This document shows positions 1 to 5,679 of a stretch of 16,015 nucleotides of DNA, piece by piece. This DNA is from an uncultured Enterococcus sp. (lineage in GTDB: Bacteria > Bacillota > Bacilli > Lactobacillales > Enterococcaceae), in the NCBI GenBank assembly GCA_946409145.1, contig CAMJVA010000011.1, positions 1 through 16,015 on the forward strand, read 5' to 3'. Within the stretch, counting starts at the first letter, position 1, and each line of letters begins with the position of its first letter. The position numbers were made by a program, and so were the translations under genes. Below the pieces are notes generated by a model that saw nothing but the letters and a program-made list of their open reading frames with translations, made no database searches and was not told the origin of the DNA.

Positions 1-88
1 CATCCATGGCATAAGCTGTCATCCATTTCATCATTCCTCGGTCATGGTAGCTGTTGTAATCAGAAAATTTTTTCGGACTTTTCCCCAT
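1..88 (-). CDS. YolD-like family protein, N-terminal part (cut by window edge)
   Basis: Twenty-nine codons can be read before the window ends. The peptide starts MGKSPKKFSDYNSYHDRGMM and goes on with KWMTAYAMD. The DRGMMKW stretch is typical of the start of YolD-like proteins, small polypeptides usually encoded next to UvrX-type Y-family polymerases in Firmicutes. The ATG lies inside the 3' end of the polymerase gene, in another frame, so the two genes overlap by 29 bases and are very likely cotranscribed and translationally coupled. A purine-rich ribosome site (GGGGGGA) sits about 9 bases upstream of this ATG, within the polymerase gene. YolD is thought to assist or modulate the polymerase, but its precise role is not settled. 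The stop codon lies outside the window. Confidence 0.82.
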   Translation of the reverse strand, partial: MGKSPKKFSDYNSYHDRGMMKWMTAYAMD

Positions 89-1421
89 TTTCTAATCCCC
101 CCATTCCTCCAGCATGACCTCCCACTAGGCTGCTTCTTTCAATGGCTCTGGCTCCTTTTAGTAAGGAATTGGCATGAACGATACTTTTAAAGCCATATTT
201 TTGACGAATTTTATCCACCACATAGTCTAATTCTATTTTTTTCAGTTCTTCTTTAGGATCAGAAAAAAGGTCAAATTGAATTCCTGTGGAAATAATTAAA
301 TCGCCACAACTTACGCCTACTTGTCGTACAGGTTGTCCGTGATAATTTTTCCGAAAGAGCCTTAATAAAATTTGAGCGATTTTTAAAGAAGAATGAGTAG
401 GCGTCGTCCGTTCTTGTTTTGAAAAACCAGTACGCCCATTTTCCATAACCCCCATACTAAAGCCAATAAACAAAGAAAAAACTTGTCCTTGATAACCTTT
501 TTTTCTTAAACGCGTCCCTATTTGATCAGCCATTTCAAAAATTAACACTTCAATTTCTAAAGCTTCTGTGTAGTCTCTTGGAAGCACTTGGGAATTTCCT
601 AAAGAATTAGATTTTGGGAGAACACTATCCCCTAAAAAACTGCGATCAATTCCCCAAGCATGAGCGTAAAGTTGCGCTCCTAAAAGGCCAAGACGATCTT
701 TTAACATAAAATAATTACTTTGAGCCAAATGATACACACTATCGATTCCAAAATAATTTAATTTTTTAGCGGTTTTGCGACCAATTCCCCAAAAATCAGT
801 TAATTTAGGAATTTGCCAAATTTTTTCTGGTACATTTTCATATTGCCAATAAGCCGTGTGATCGTGATTTTTTTTCGCCTCATTATCTAGGGCTAATTTG
901 GCTAGTAAGGGATTATCCCCTATACCTACTGCCGTGTAAATTTTGGTTTGTTCATAGACATCTTTTTTGATTATTTGCGCCAATTCATAAGCATTTTTTA
1001 CTTTAAATAAAGTTAAAGCATCGGTGACATCTAAAAAACTTTCATCGACACTATACACATGATGATTTTTTTCATCACAATAATTTTTATAAATGTTATT
1101 AATTTTTTGATTCATTTCCATATAAAGCTTCATTCTCGGGGGCACAATTTTTAACTCTTTAGGATAAGGAAAGGGTAAATCACGAGCTCTGGAAACATTA
1201 GTAATCCCATAGCGCTTTTTAGCCTCAGGGGAAGAGGCTAAAATTAATCCAGAACCTTCTTCACTTTGATTGTCACTGGGATAACTCATGACGACTAAAG
1301 GAGTACTTAAAGCATCCCAGCCGTGAAGTGCACATTCCACTGAAGCGTAAAAAGAACGACAATCAATACATAAAATATCCCTTCTTGGTTCCAATGCATA
1401 ATTAAAATGAAGATTTTCCAT
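60..1421 (-). CDS. UvrX-like Y-family (ImpB/MucB/SamB) translesion DNA polymerase
   Basis: Error-prone translesion DNA polymerase of the UvrX/UmuC type, expected to copy past damaged bases in the SOS response. From the chosen start it is 453 residues. Catalytic palm motifs are visible: CIDCRSFYASVEC near residues 18-30 (metal ligand D20, steric-gate region Y25) and SVDESFLD near 124-131 (D126, E127). A helix-hairpin-helix-like segment with FWGIGRKTAKKL follows, then the little-finger region. The C-terminal RSSLVGGHAGG stretch is familiar in UvrX proteins. I chose the ATG at 1421 because AGGGAGGA lies just upstream. The longer in-frame ATG at 1460 would lie within the promoter, upstream of the likely transcription start. 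The 3' end overlaps the yolD-like gene. Regulation by LexA is inferred from the promoter box. Family assignment is firm; the exact cellular substrates are not visible. Confidence 0.93.
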   Translation of the reverse strand: MENLHFNYALEPRRDILCIDCRSFYASVECALHGWDALSTPLVVMSYPSDNQSEEGSGLILASSPEAKKRYGITNVSRARDLPFPYPKELKIVPPRMKLYMEMNQKINNIYKNYCDEKNHHVYSVDESFLDVTDALTLFKVKNAYELAQIIKKDVYEQTKIYTAVGIGDNPLLAKLALDNEAKKNHDHTAYWQYENVPEKIWQIPKLTDFWGIGRKTAKKLNYFGIDSVYHLAQSNYFMLKDRLGLLGAQLYAHAWGIDRSFLGDSVLPKSNSLGNSQVLPRDYTEALEIEVLIFEMADQIGTRLRKKGYQGQVFSLFIGFSMGVMENGRTGFSKQERTTPTHSSLKIAQILLRLFRKNYHGQPVRQVGVSCGDLIISTGIQFDLFSDPKEELKKIELDYVVDKIRQKYGFKSIVHANSLLKGARAIERSSLVGGHAGGMGGLENGEKSEKIF

Positions 1422-1443
1422 TTTAAATCCTCCCTTCACAAAA

Positions 1444-1472
1444 ATTATACGAACGTACATTCTATTTGTAAA
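1444..1472 (-). promoter_or_regulatory. sigma-A promoter of the uvrX-yolD operon
   Basis: On the minus strand a -35 TTTACA (1472-1467) and a perfect -10 TATAAT (1449-1444) are separated by 17 bases. Transcription should begin near 1437, which is downstream of the longer ATG at 1460 and supports the shorter polymerase start at 1421. Confidence 0.8.
1450..1463. promoter_or_regulatory. LexA-type SOS box in the uvrX promoter
   Basis: The plus-strand sequence CGAACGTACATTCT fits the Gram-positive LexA (DinR) box CGAACRNRYGTTYC, as I recall it, at 12 of 14 positions. It fills the spacer between the -35 and -10 hexamers, so bound LexA would directly block RNA polymerase. This agrees with damage-inducible control known for Y-family polymerases. 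That LexA itself, and not another SOS-type repressor, binds here is inferred. Confidence 0.72.
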
Positions 1473-1521
1473 GAGAACAAAAAATAATATTTAAAAAGTT
1501 GGGGATAAAATGCTTACTAAA

Positions 1522-1557
1522 TAAGAGAGTGAAACATCCTTATGTCCCACTCTCTTA
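1522..1557 (-). terminator. hairpin terminator after the 301-residue gene
   Basis: A 10-bp stem TAAGAGAGTG / CACTCTCTTA encloses an inner ACAT-CCTT-ATGT hairpin. It lies just after the stop codon of the gene ending at 1581 and before the uvrX promoter. On the minus strand the following tract is TTATTTAG, so the U-run is weak. On the plus strand it is followed by CCTTATTTTT. Confidence 0.62.
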
Positions 1558-1580
1558 CCTTATTTTTAAATAAAAATTAT

Positions 1581-2486
1581 TTATTGGAAATTTTTCAAAC
1601 CCACACCTAATTTGTTCACGCGGAAAACCACGTCGTCTTCTAGACCATAACCTAATTTTCCAGCAAAAATACTATCATTGGCTTTTTCTTTCACAAAGTC
1701 GCAAAAAACATCAATGTTTTCTAATAAATTAGTTTGTCCTTGTTGTTGCCACAATAAAACTTTTTTCGCTCCAAAGACAAAAAATTGTTTCGCGTTTTCT
1801 TCTTTGAAACTAGAGAAACTAAAGTCCGATCCTCCTGGTTCTCCATTTAATAAATGGTAAATATAACACAATCCCCATAAAATTTGGGTAGAAACTACCA
1901 CATAGCCTCCTACACCAGCTAAAGTAAATTCTCCTAAATTATAATAATTGTCGTCAAAATCATTATCGGAAAACCAAATAGGATAGGACCAAATATTCTT
2001 CTTTTTTTCGGCAATAATTCTTTCCCCTAATTTTTCAGCCGTTTCTTCTTCTTGACCAAATAAAATCCATAAATTTTGTAAAGAAACACTAGCGGCTTCT
2101 TTTTTGTTCCCAGTTAAAAAACTAAATTTTTCTAATTTTAAAAAACTCTCCGAAAAATCTCCCAGTTCTTCTTCAAATAAAATTTCATCTTGCCAAAAAG
2201 CAATTTGTCCTTGTTGATTTTTTTCGCTATTTTCTAATGCATTATACTCTCCCACTGTTAAATGAGTTTTAATGCCTCGAAGATAAAATTTATCTGGTAA
2301 AAAACTTCCTACTTTTCCAGAAAAAACACTTAATAAATATAAATTTTCTTCCTCTTCTTGATGATTAGCTAACATGAGTAATAAACCATTCACAGGAGAG
2401 GTCGCACTGACACTTTCTGTTAAAAAATTTAAGCCTACAAATTCTTTAACTTTAAGCCACGCTTTAAATTCTTCTCTTTCCACCAT
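1581..2486 (-). CDS. unrecognised 301-residue protein
   Basis: I do not recognise this family. It is an intact, probably single-gene unit: ATG at 2486 with GGTGG about 7 bases upstream, its own inverted-repeat leader, and a hairpin after the stop. The protein looks cytosolic, acidic and rich in Phe, Trp, Tyr, Glu and Lys. There is no signal peptide. The only strongly hydrophobic stretch is about residues 186-212 (FTLAGVGGYVVVSTQILWGL and beyond), which could be a buried core helix or a single membrane-associated helix. An acidic aromatic patch (SDNDFDDNYYN, about 173-183) precedes it. There are two cysteines (C207, C262) with no metal-binding spacing. It contains no P-loop, helix-turn-helix, nuclease or repeat motif that I can see. 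Codon use and base composition look like the neighbours, so it is probably resident. No function is proposed. Confidence 0.8.
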   Translation of the reverse strand: MVEREEFKAWLKVKEFVGLNFLTESVSATSPVNGLLLMLANHQEEEENLYLLSVFSGKVGSFLPDKFYLRGIKTHLTVGEYNALENSEKNQQGQIAFWQDEILFEEELGDFSESFLKLEKFSFLTGNKKEAASVSLQNLWILFGQEEETAEKLGERIIAEKKKNIWSYPIWFSDNDFDDNYYNLGEFTLAGVGGYVVVSTQILWGLCYIYHLLNGEPGGSDFSFSSFKEENAKQFFVFGAKKVLLWQQQGQTNLLENIDVFCDFVKEKANDSIFAGKLGYGLEDDVVFRVNKLGVGLKNFQ

Positions 2487-2520
2487 TTTTCCACCTTTAC
2501 GTTTTTCTTCATGATACGCG

Positions 2521-2542
2521 AAGTTTTCTCATAAGAAAAGTT
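2521..2542. promoter_or_regulatory. inverted repeat upstream of the 301-residue gene
   Basis: Arms AAGTTTTCT and AGAAAAGTT pair with one mismatch around a CATA centre. The repeat ends about 34 bases before the ATG at 2486. A TATCAT hexamer (2516-2511, minus strand) directly next to it could be a -10, with no good -35. The repeat could be an operator covering the promoter, or an RNA hairpin in the leader. No regulator is identified. Confidence 0.35.
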
Positions 2543-2552
2543 TCATGAACTG

Positions 2553-2586
2553 AAAAAAGCTGAAGGCACACATTTGCACCTTCAGC
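2553..2586 (-). terminator. rho-independent terminator of niaX
   Basis: An 8-bp GC-containing stem GCTGAAGG / CCTTCAGC with a 12-base loop, partly self-paired, is followed on the minus strand by six T residues (2558-2553). It starts 25 bases after the niaX stop codon. Confidence 0.85.
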
Positions 2587-2610
2587 TACTTTCTTTTGGC
2601 TATTTTTTGA

Positions 2611-3189
2611 TTACGCTTCTTTTAATTTGTGTTTGGCGTCAAAGAAAATAGGTAAATTCACTCGTTGACTAATGGAACGAGCCACAAAGTAAGCTAAGCT
2701 ATAATCAATTAAGGAGTGAATAAGACCCCCAAGACCCATGAGTAAAATAATAGAAACAAAATATCCTTGAGTATAATAAGCTTCTCCTAAATTACCCGCA
2801 CTAAAGAAGATACTAACTACACCTAATTCTAAAATACTGTGAATAAGACCAATGAATACATTAAACACCATAAATTTTTTCATACTTAAAACAATTTCAG
2901 GCTGTTTTTGTAAAATAAACGCTCCTAAAAAAGCAAAAACCACATGACTTAAAGCACGCAAGGCAATAATGACGGGCATTCCTGTAAGTAAAAAACCTAA
3001 GGCTGTTCCAAGAGCTACGGCCACCGCTGAAAATGGGGAAATAAACATGGCTAAAAATACAGGTACGTGAGATGCTAAAGTAAAACTAGCTGGACCAATA
3101 ACAATTTTTGGCATTACTTGGGGAATAATAATTCCTAAAGCAATTAAAAGCGCTGAGGCAGTGAGGTGTTGCATAGAATTTTTTTTCAT
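2611..3189 (-). CDS. niaX: niacin ECF transporter S component (NiaX-like)
   Basis: Small, very hydrophobic 192-residue membrane protein with about six transmembrane segments (roughly 10-24, 37-52, 55-72, 77-95, 107-128, 143-168). These are features of the substrate-binding S subunit of an energy-coupling-factor transporter. The N-terminal ALLIA (residues 13-17) is the AxxxA pattern that contacts the shared EcfT subunit. The segment PASFTLASHVPVFLAMFISP (about 33-52) and the following LGTALGF and RALSHVVFA resemble NiaX proteins as I remember them. No ATPase or EcfT gene is adjacent, so it would use the group II module encoded elsewhere. The ATG at 3189 has AAAGGAGAA about 6 bases upstream. 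The promoter is flanked by two NiaR-like operators, independent support for a role in nicotinate/nicotinamide uptake. Another vitamin S component is possible but less likely. Confidence 0.8.
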   Translation of the reverse strand: MKKNSMQHLTASALLIALGIIIPQVMPKIVIGPASFTLASHVPVFLAMFISPFSAVAVALGTALGFLLTGMPVIIALRALSHVVFAFLGAFILQKQPEIVLSMKKFMVFNVFIGLIHSILELGVVSIFFSAGNLGEAYYTQGYFVSIILLMGLGGLIHSLIDYSLAYFVARSISQRVNLPIFFDAKHKLKEA

Positions 3190-3229
3190 AGAAATTCTCC
3201 TTTAACTATATAAAACTTTTTATTTTTTA

Positions 3230-3244
3230 ACCTGTCAAGACATC
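3230..3244. promoter_or_regulatory. NiaR-like operator, downstream copy
   Basis: ACCTGTCAAGACATC contains the 10-base core TGTCAAGACA (TGTCTTGACA on the coding strand), a near-palindrome with TGTC/GACA arms. It begins 7 bases beyond the -10 hexamer and covers the likely transcription start region. It shares the core exactly with the upstream copy. It resembles NiaR (YrxA) sites as I recall them; a matrix comparison was not possible. Confidence 0.68.
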
Positions 3245-3251
3245 TTGGTTG

Positions 3252-3280
3252 AGTATAACTTTTTTTACATTAGGTGTCAA
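3252..3280 (-). promoter_or_regulatory. niaX promoter
   Basis: A perfect -35 TTGACA (3280-3275) and a -10 TATACT (3257-3252) are separated by exactly 17 bases on the minus strand. It is predicted to be a strong promoter. The -35 lies inside the upstream operator, a layout that implies tight repression when niacin or NAD is plentiful. Confidence 0.85.
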
Positions 3281-3287
3281 GACACTA
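3272..3287. promoter_or_regulatory. NiaR-like operator, upstream copy
   Basis: AGGTGTCAAGACACTA holds the same TGTCAAGACA core, here extended to GTGTCAAGACAC with 5-base arms GTGTC/GACAC around AA. It contains the whole -35 hexamer, so a bound repressor would exclude RNA polymerase. NiaR, the nicotinate-responsive repressor of Firmicutes, is the likely ligand by similarity of the site and identity of the gene. Confidence 0.7.
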
Positions 3288-3312
3288 TGGTTTTAAAAAA
3301 ATTCTAGCAATG

Positions 3313-3361
3313 AAAAAACTTAGAAAAATGAGTCCTTTTCACTCATCTTTCTAAGTTTTTT
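3313..3361 (-). terminator. rho-independent terminator of the tatD-rnmV-rsmA operon
   Basis: A long stem AAAAAACTTAGAAA-ATGAGT / ACTCAT-TTTCTAAGTTTTTT (two internal mismatched or bulged positions) with a 7-base loop ends in a minus-strand T-run. The promoter-proximal arm touches the rsmA stop codon at 3362-3360. Confidence 0.82.
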
Positions 3362-4235
3362 ATTTTTCTTCTTCTAAGGCATTACTTAATGTAGCAAATT
3401 CTTCAATGGATAAACTTTCTCCTCGACGACTAGGAGCAATCTCCGCTGTTTCTAAACTTTTAGTGAGCCACTCTCTCACTTCTGGTGTTTTTCCATAAAG
3501 AGCGAGTAAATTATTCCACAAGGTTTTTCTTCTAAGTTGAAAAGCACCTCGCACTAATTTGAAAAATTCTTTTTCATTTAAAACAGACACCAGAGGCTCT
3601 GACCTTTTTTCTAAAGATAAAATGGCTGAATCCACATTTGGCTGAGGCATAAAAACAGTTCTTGGAACAATAAAGGCAATTTTTGTAGACATATAATATT
3701 GCACGGCAATGGACAAAGAACCATAGGCTTTAGTGTTAGGTTTGGCGGTAATTCTTTCTGCCACTTCTTTTTGCATCATTAAAACAAATTGACTCACGGC
3801 TACATTACTTTCTAAAAAGTGCATCATAATGGGTGTGGTAATGTAATAAGGTAAATTTGCCACGACTTTTACTGGTTCATCAGAAAAATAAGTTTTAAAA
3901 TCTTCTGGCAAATTGCTTTTTAATACATCTTGGTTTAAGACAATCACATTTTTATAAGGTGCTAAGGTTTCTTTTAACACTGGAAGTAAGCGTTGGTCAA
4001 TTTCATAAGCTAGAACTTTTTTTGCTTTTAAAGCAAGTGCCTCAGTTAAAGCACCAATTCCAGGACCTACTTCCACTACATTATCACTTTCAGTAATATT
4101 TCCACATGCTACAATTTTATCTAAAATATTAGGATCACAAATAAAATTTTGGCCCAAACTTTTTTTCGTGCTTAAATTAAATTTTTCCATAATTGCCTTA
4201 GTATAACTAGGTGTGGCAATGCGTTTAGTTGTCAT
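3360..4235 (-). CDS. rsmA: 16S rRNA dimethyladenosine transferase RsmA (KsgA)
   Basis: S-adenosylmethionine-dependent enzyme that dimethylates the two adjacent adenosines in the 3'-terminal helix 45 of 16S rRNA during late small-subunit assembly. Its loss gives kasugamycin resistance. The 291 residues match the usual length. Visible motifs are KKSLGQNF (24-31) at the N-terminal edge of the Rossmann fold, the SAM-binding VEVGPGIGALT (54-64), the acidic YEID (77-80) and the catalytic motif IV NLPYY (127-131). A C-terminal helical domain ends the protein. The ATG at 4235 is preceded by GGAGGG at about 6 bases and lies inside the 3' end of rnmV, an 11-base overlap suggesting translational coupling. 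It is the last gene of the tatD-rnmV-rsmA run, and a terminator immediately follows. Confidence 0.97.
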   Translation of the reverse strand: MTTKRIATPSYTKAIMEKFNLSTKKSLGQNFICDPNILDKIVACGNITESDNVVEVGPGIGALTEALALKAKKVLAYEIDQRLLPVLKETLAPYKNVIVLNQDVLKSNLPEDFKTYFSDEPVKVVANLPYYITTPIMMHFLESNVAVSQFVLMMQKEVAERITAKPNTKAYGSLSIAVQYYMSTKIAFIVPRTVFMPQPNVDSAILSLEKRSEPLVSVLNEKEFFKLVRGAFQLRRKTLWNNLLALYGKTPEVREWLTKSLETAEIAPSRRGESLSIEEFATLSNALEEEK

Positions 4236-4794
4236 TTTTTCCCTCCAGTTGTCCTAAAGCTTCGACTAATTCTTCTTTTGAGATATTAAACATGGCTAGG
4301 CGTTTTTGAAGTTGCTTTCCATTAGTATAACCAATGCCTAAAATTTCTCCTAATGTTTCTCGTCTTTCTTTGGCATGATCTCCCATAATTAAACCTAATT
4401 CTTGTAATTCTTTAAAAGAAATACTGGAAAGAGGCGTTTCAAGAGGCGTCACCACGTTTTTTAAAGCTCTTTTAATCGCTTCGTCTGAAGCATGCTCCAC
4501 TCCTAAAGAGGCATATTTTTTGCTTCCAGCCCCTTCTTTTCTAGTTAAAAAAGCATGCTTGGCTTCTGGAATTTCTTGCATAATAATTTTGCGAATTTTT
4601 TCTCCAGCAAAATCAGGATCCGTAAAGACAATGACGCCGCGCACTTCTTGAGCCAATTGAATTTTTTTTAAAATTTCTTCATTAATGGCAGAGCCAATGG
4701 TTTCAATGGTATCCACAGTAAAAATTTCTTTTAACCGTCTCGTATCATCTCTTCCTTCGACTACAATAATTTCTTGAATGGCTTCTTTTTCCAT
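4225..4794 (-). CDS. rnmV: ribonuclease M5
   Basis: Endonuclease that trims both ends of 5S rRNA precursor in low-GC Gram-positives, working with ribosomal protein L18 as RNA chaperone. The 189 residues carry an N-terminal Toprim domain: the conserved acid in VVEGRDD (E13) and the DxD of FTDPDFAGEKIR (D59, D61), which bind the catalytic magnesium ions. The C-terminal half, with RRETLGEILGIGYTNGKQLQ, is the family's RNA-binding region. The ATG overlaps the tatD stop codon in a TAATG arrangement, and AGAAGGGA lies about 8 bases upstream. The tatD-rnmV-rsmA order is widely conserved in Firmicutes and pairs two rRNA maturation enzymes. The assignment is secure. Confidence 0.96.
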   Translation of the reverse strand: MEKEAIQEIIVVEGRDDTRRLKEIFTVDTIETIGSAINEEILKKIQLAQEVRGVIVFTDPDFAGEKIRKIIMQEIPEAKHAFLTRKEGAGSKKYASLGVEHASDEAIKRALKNVVTPLETPLSSISFKELQELGLIMGDHAKERRETLGEILGIGYTNGKQLQKRLAMFNISKEELVEALGQLEGKNDN

Positions 4795-5570
4795 TACATA
4801 ATCCCTTCTAAAGAAAATAATTCACAGGTATTGTGGAACGTTTGATTGGCTAAGGTTTCAAAAGGAATGTCTCTTAATTGAGCAATTTCTTTGGCTGTGT
4901 AAAAAGTATAGCCTGGTTCATTTCTTTTTCCTCTAAAAGGAACAGGGGCTAAATAAGGGGCATCTGTTTCCACTAAGAGTTTATCTAGTGGCACCACTTT
5001 AGCTGCTTCTTTCACATCTAAGGCTTTTTTAAAAGTAACCACTCCAGAAAAGGAAATATGCATTCCAAGGTCAAGAAATTTTTTCACCTCTTCACTACTT
5101 CCGGAAAAACTGTGCATAATGCCGCCTATATCTCTAATATCTTCTTCTTTTAAAATTTTATACGTATCTTCTAAAGCATCTCTTGTGTGAATAGAAATAG
5201 GCAAATGAAATTCTTTAGCAATCGCAATTTGTCGGCGAAAAATTTTTGCTTGCACTTCTTTTGGGTCTTCCATCCAATAATAATCTAAACCAATTTCTCC
5301 AAGTGCAACGACTTTTTCATCGCCTAAATGAGCATATAAATATTTTTCCACTTCTTTGTCGTAATTTCCAGCTTCTGTAGGATGCCAACCAATAATGGAA
5401 AAAATATTTTCGTAAGTATTTTTAAGCTGCAAACTTTTTTCAATCGTCGGATAATCAAACCCAACGACTGCCATGTGTGTCACTCCCAGTTCTTTCGCAC
5501 GCAAGATTGTTTCTGGAATATCATCATTAAATTGTTCAGCATTTAAATGTGTATGACTATCAAAAAGCAT
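4794..5570 (-). CDS. tatD: TatD family metal-dependent hydrolase / DNase
   Basis: TIM-barrel metallohydrolase of the TatD family, with reported 3'-5' DNase activity; the physiological substrate in Firmicutes is not settled. From the chosen start it is 258 residues. Metal ligands are visible in order: DSHTH (H6, H8), GEIGLDYY (E92), ISIHTR (H128), MHSFSG (H153) and ETDAPYL (D203). I chose the ATG at 5570 because AAGGAGA lies 6-7 bases upstream and the protein then begins MLFDSHTHLN, as is normal. An in-frame ATG at 5588 lies upstream of that ribosome site and would add six residues. The stop codon overlaps the rnmV start by one base. I see no convincing promoter in the roughly 50 bases before the gene, so it may depend on read-through from metG or on a weak promoter. 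Confidence 0.95.
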   Translation of the reverse strand: MLFDSHTHLNAEQFNDDIPETILRAKELGVTHMAVVGFDYPTIEKSLQLKNTYENIFSIIGWHPTEAGNYDKEVEKYLYAHLGDEKVVALGEIGLDYYWMEDPKEVQAKIFRRQIAIAKEFHLPISIHTRDALEDTYKILKEEDIRDIGGIMHSFSGSSEEVKKFLDLGMHISFSGVVTFKKALDVKEAAKVVPLDKLLVETDAPYLAPVPFRGKRNEPGYTFYTAKEIAQLRDIPFETLANQTFHNTCELFSLEGIM

Positions 5571-5620
5571 AAGTTCTCCTTTCAGCAAACAACGTTCAGT
5601 CTTTTGAGGATAAATGATTT

Positions 5621-5662
5621 AAAAACCGCACCTTCCTAACAAAAGTTAGAAAAAGTCCGGTT
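5621..5662 (-). terminator. imperfect hairpin terminator of metG
   Basis: On the minus strand AACCG...CGGTT closes a long imperfect stem, with an inner CTAAC-TTTT-GTTAG hairpin, and is followed by a T-run (5625-5621). It begins 17 bases after the metG stop. Mismatches and wobble pairs in the middle of the stem suggest incomplete termination, which could allow some read-through into tatD. Confidence 0.7.
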
Positions 5663-5679
5663 TCTAAATTCACCTCTAA

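Noticed and set aside
1422..1460. N-terminal extension of the Y-family polymerase (13 extra residues from an ATG at 1460)
   Set aside because: The extension overlaps the SOS box and the -10 hexamer, upstream of the probable transcription start, and the ATG at 1421 has a better ribosome site.
3190..3312. Riboswitch in the niaX leader
   Set aside because: The leader after the -10 is about 60 bases, mostly A/T, without a structured aptamer. The DNA operators explain regulation better.
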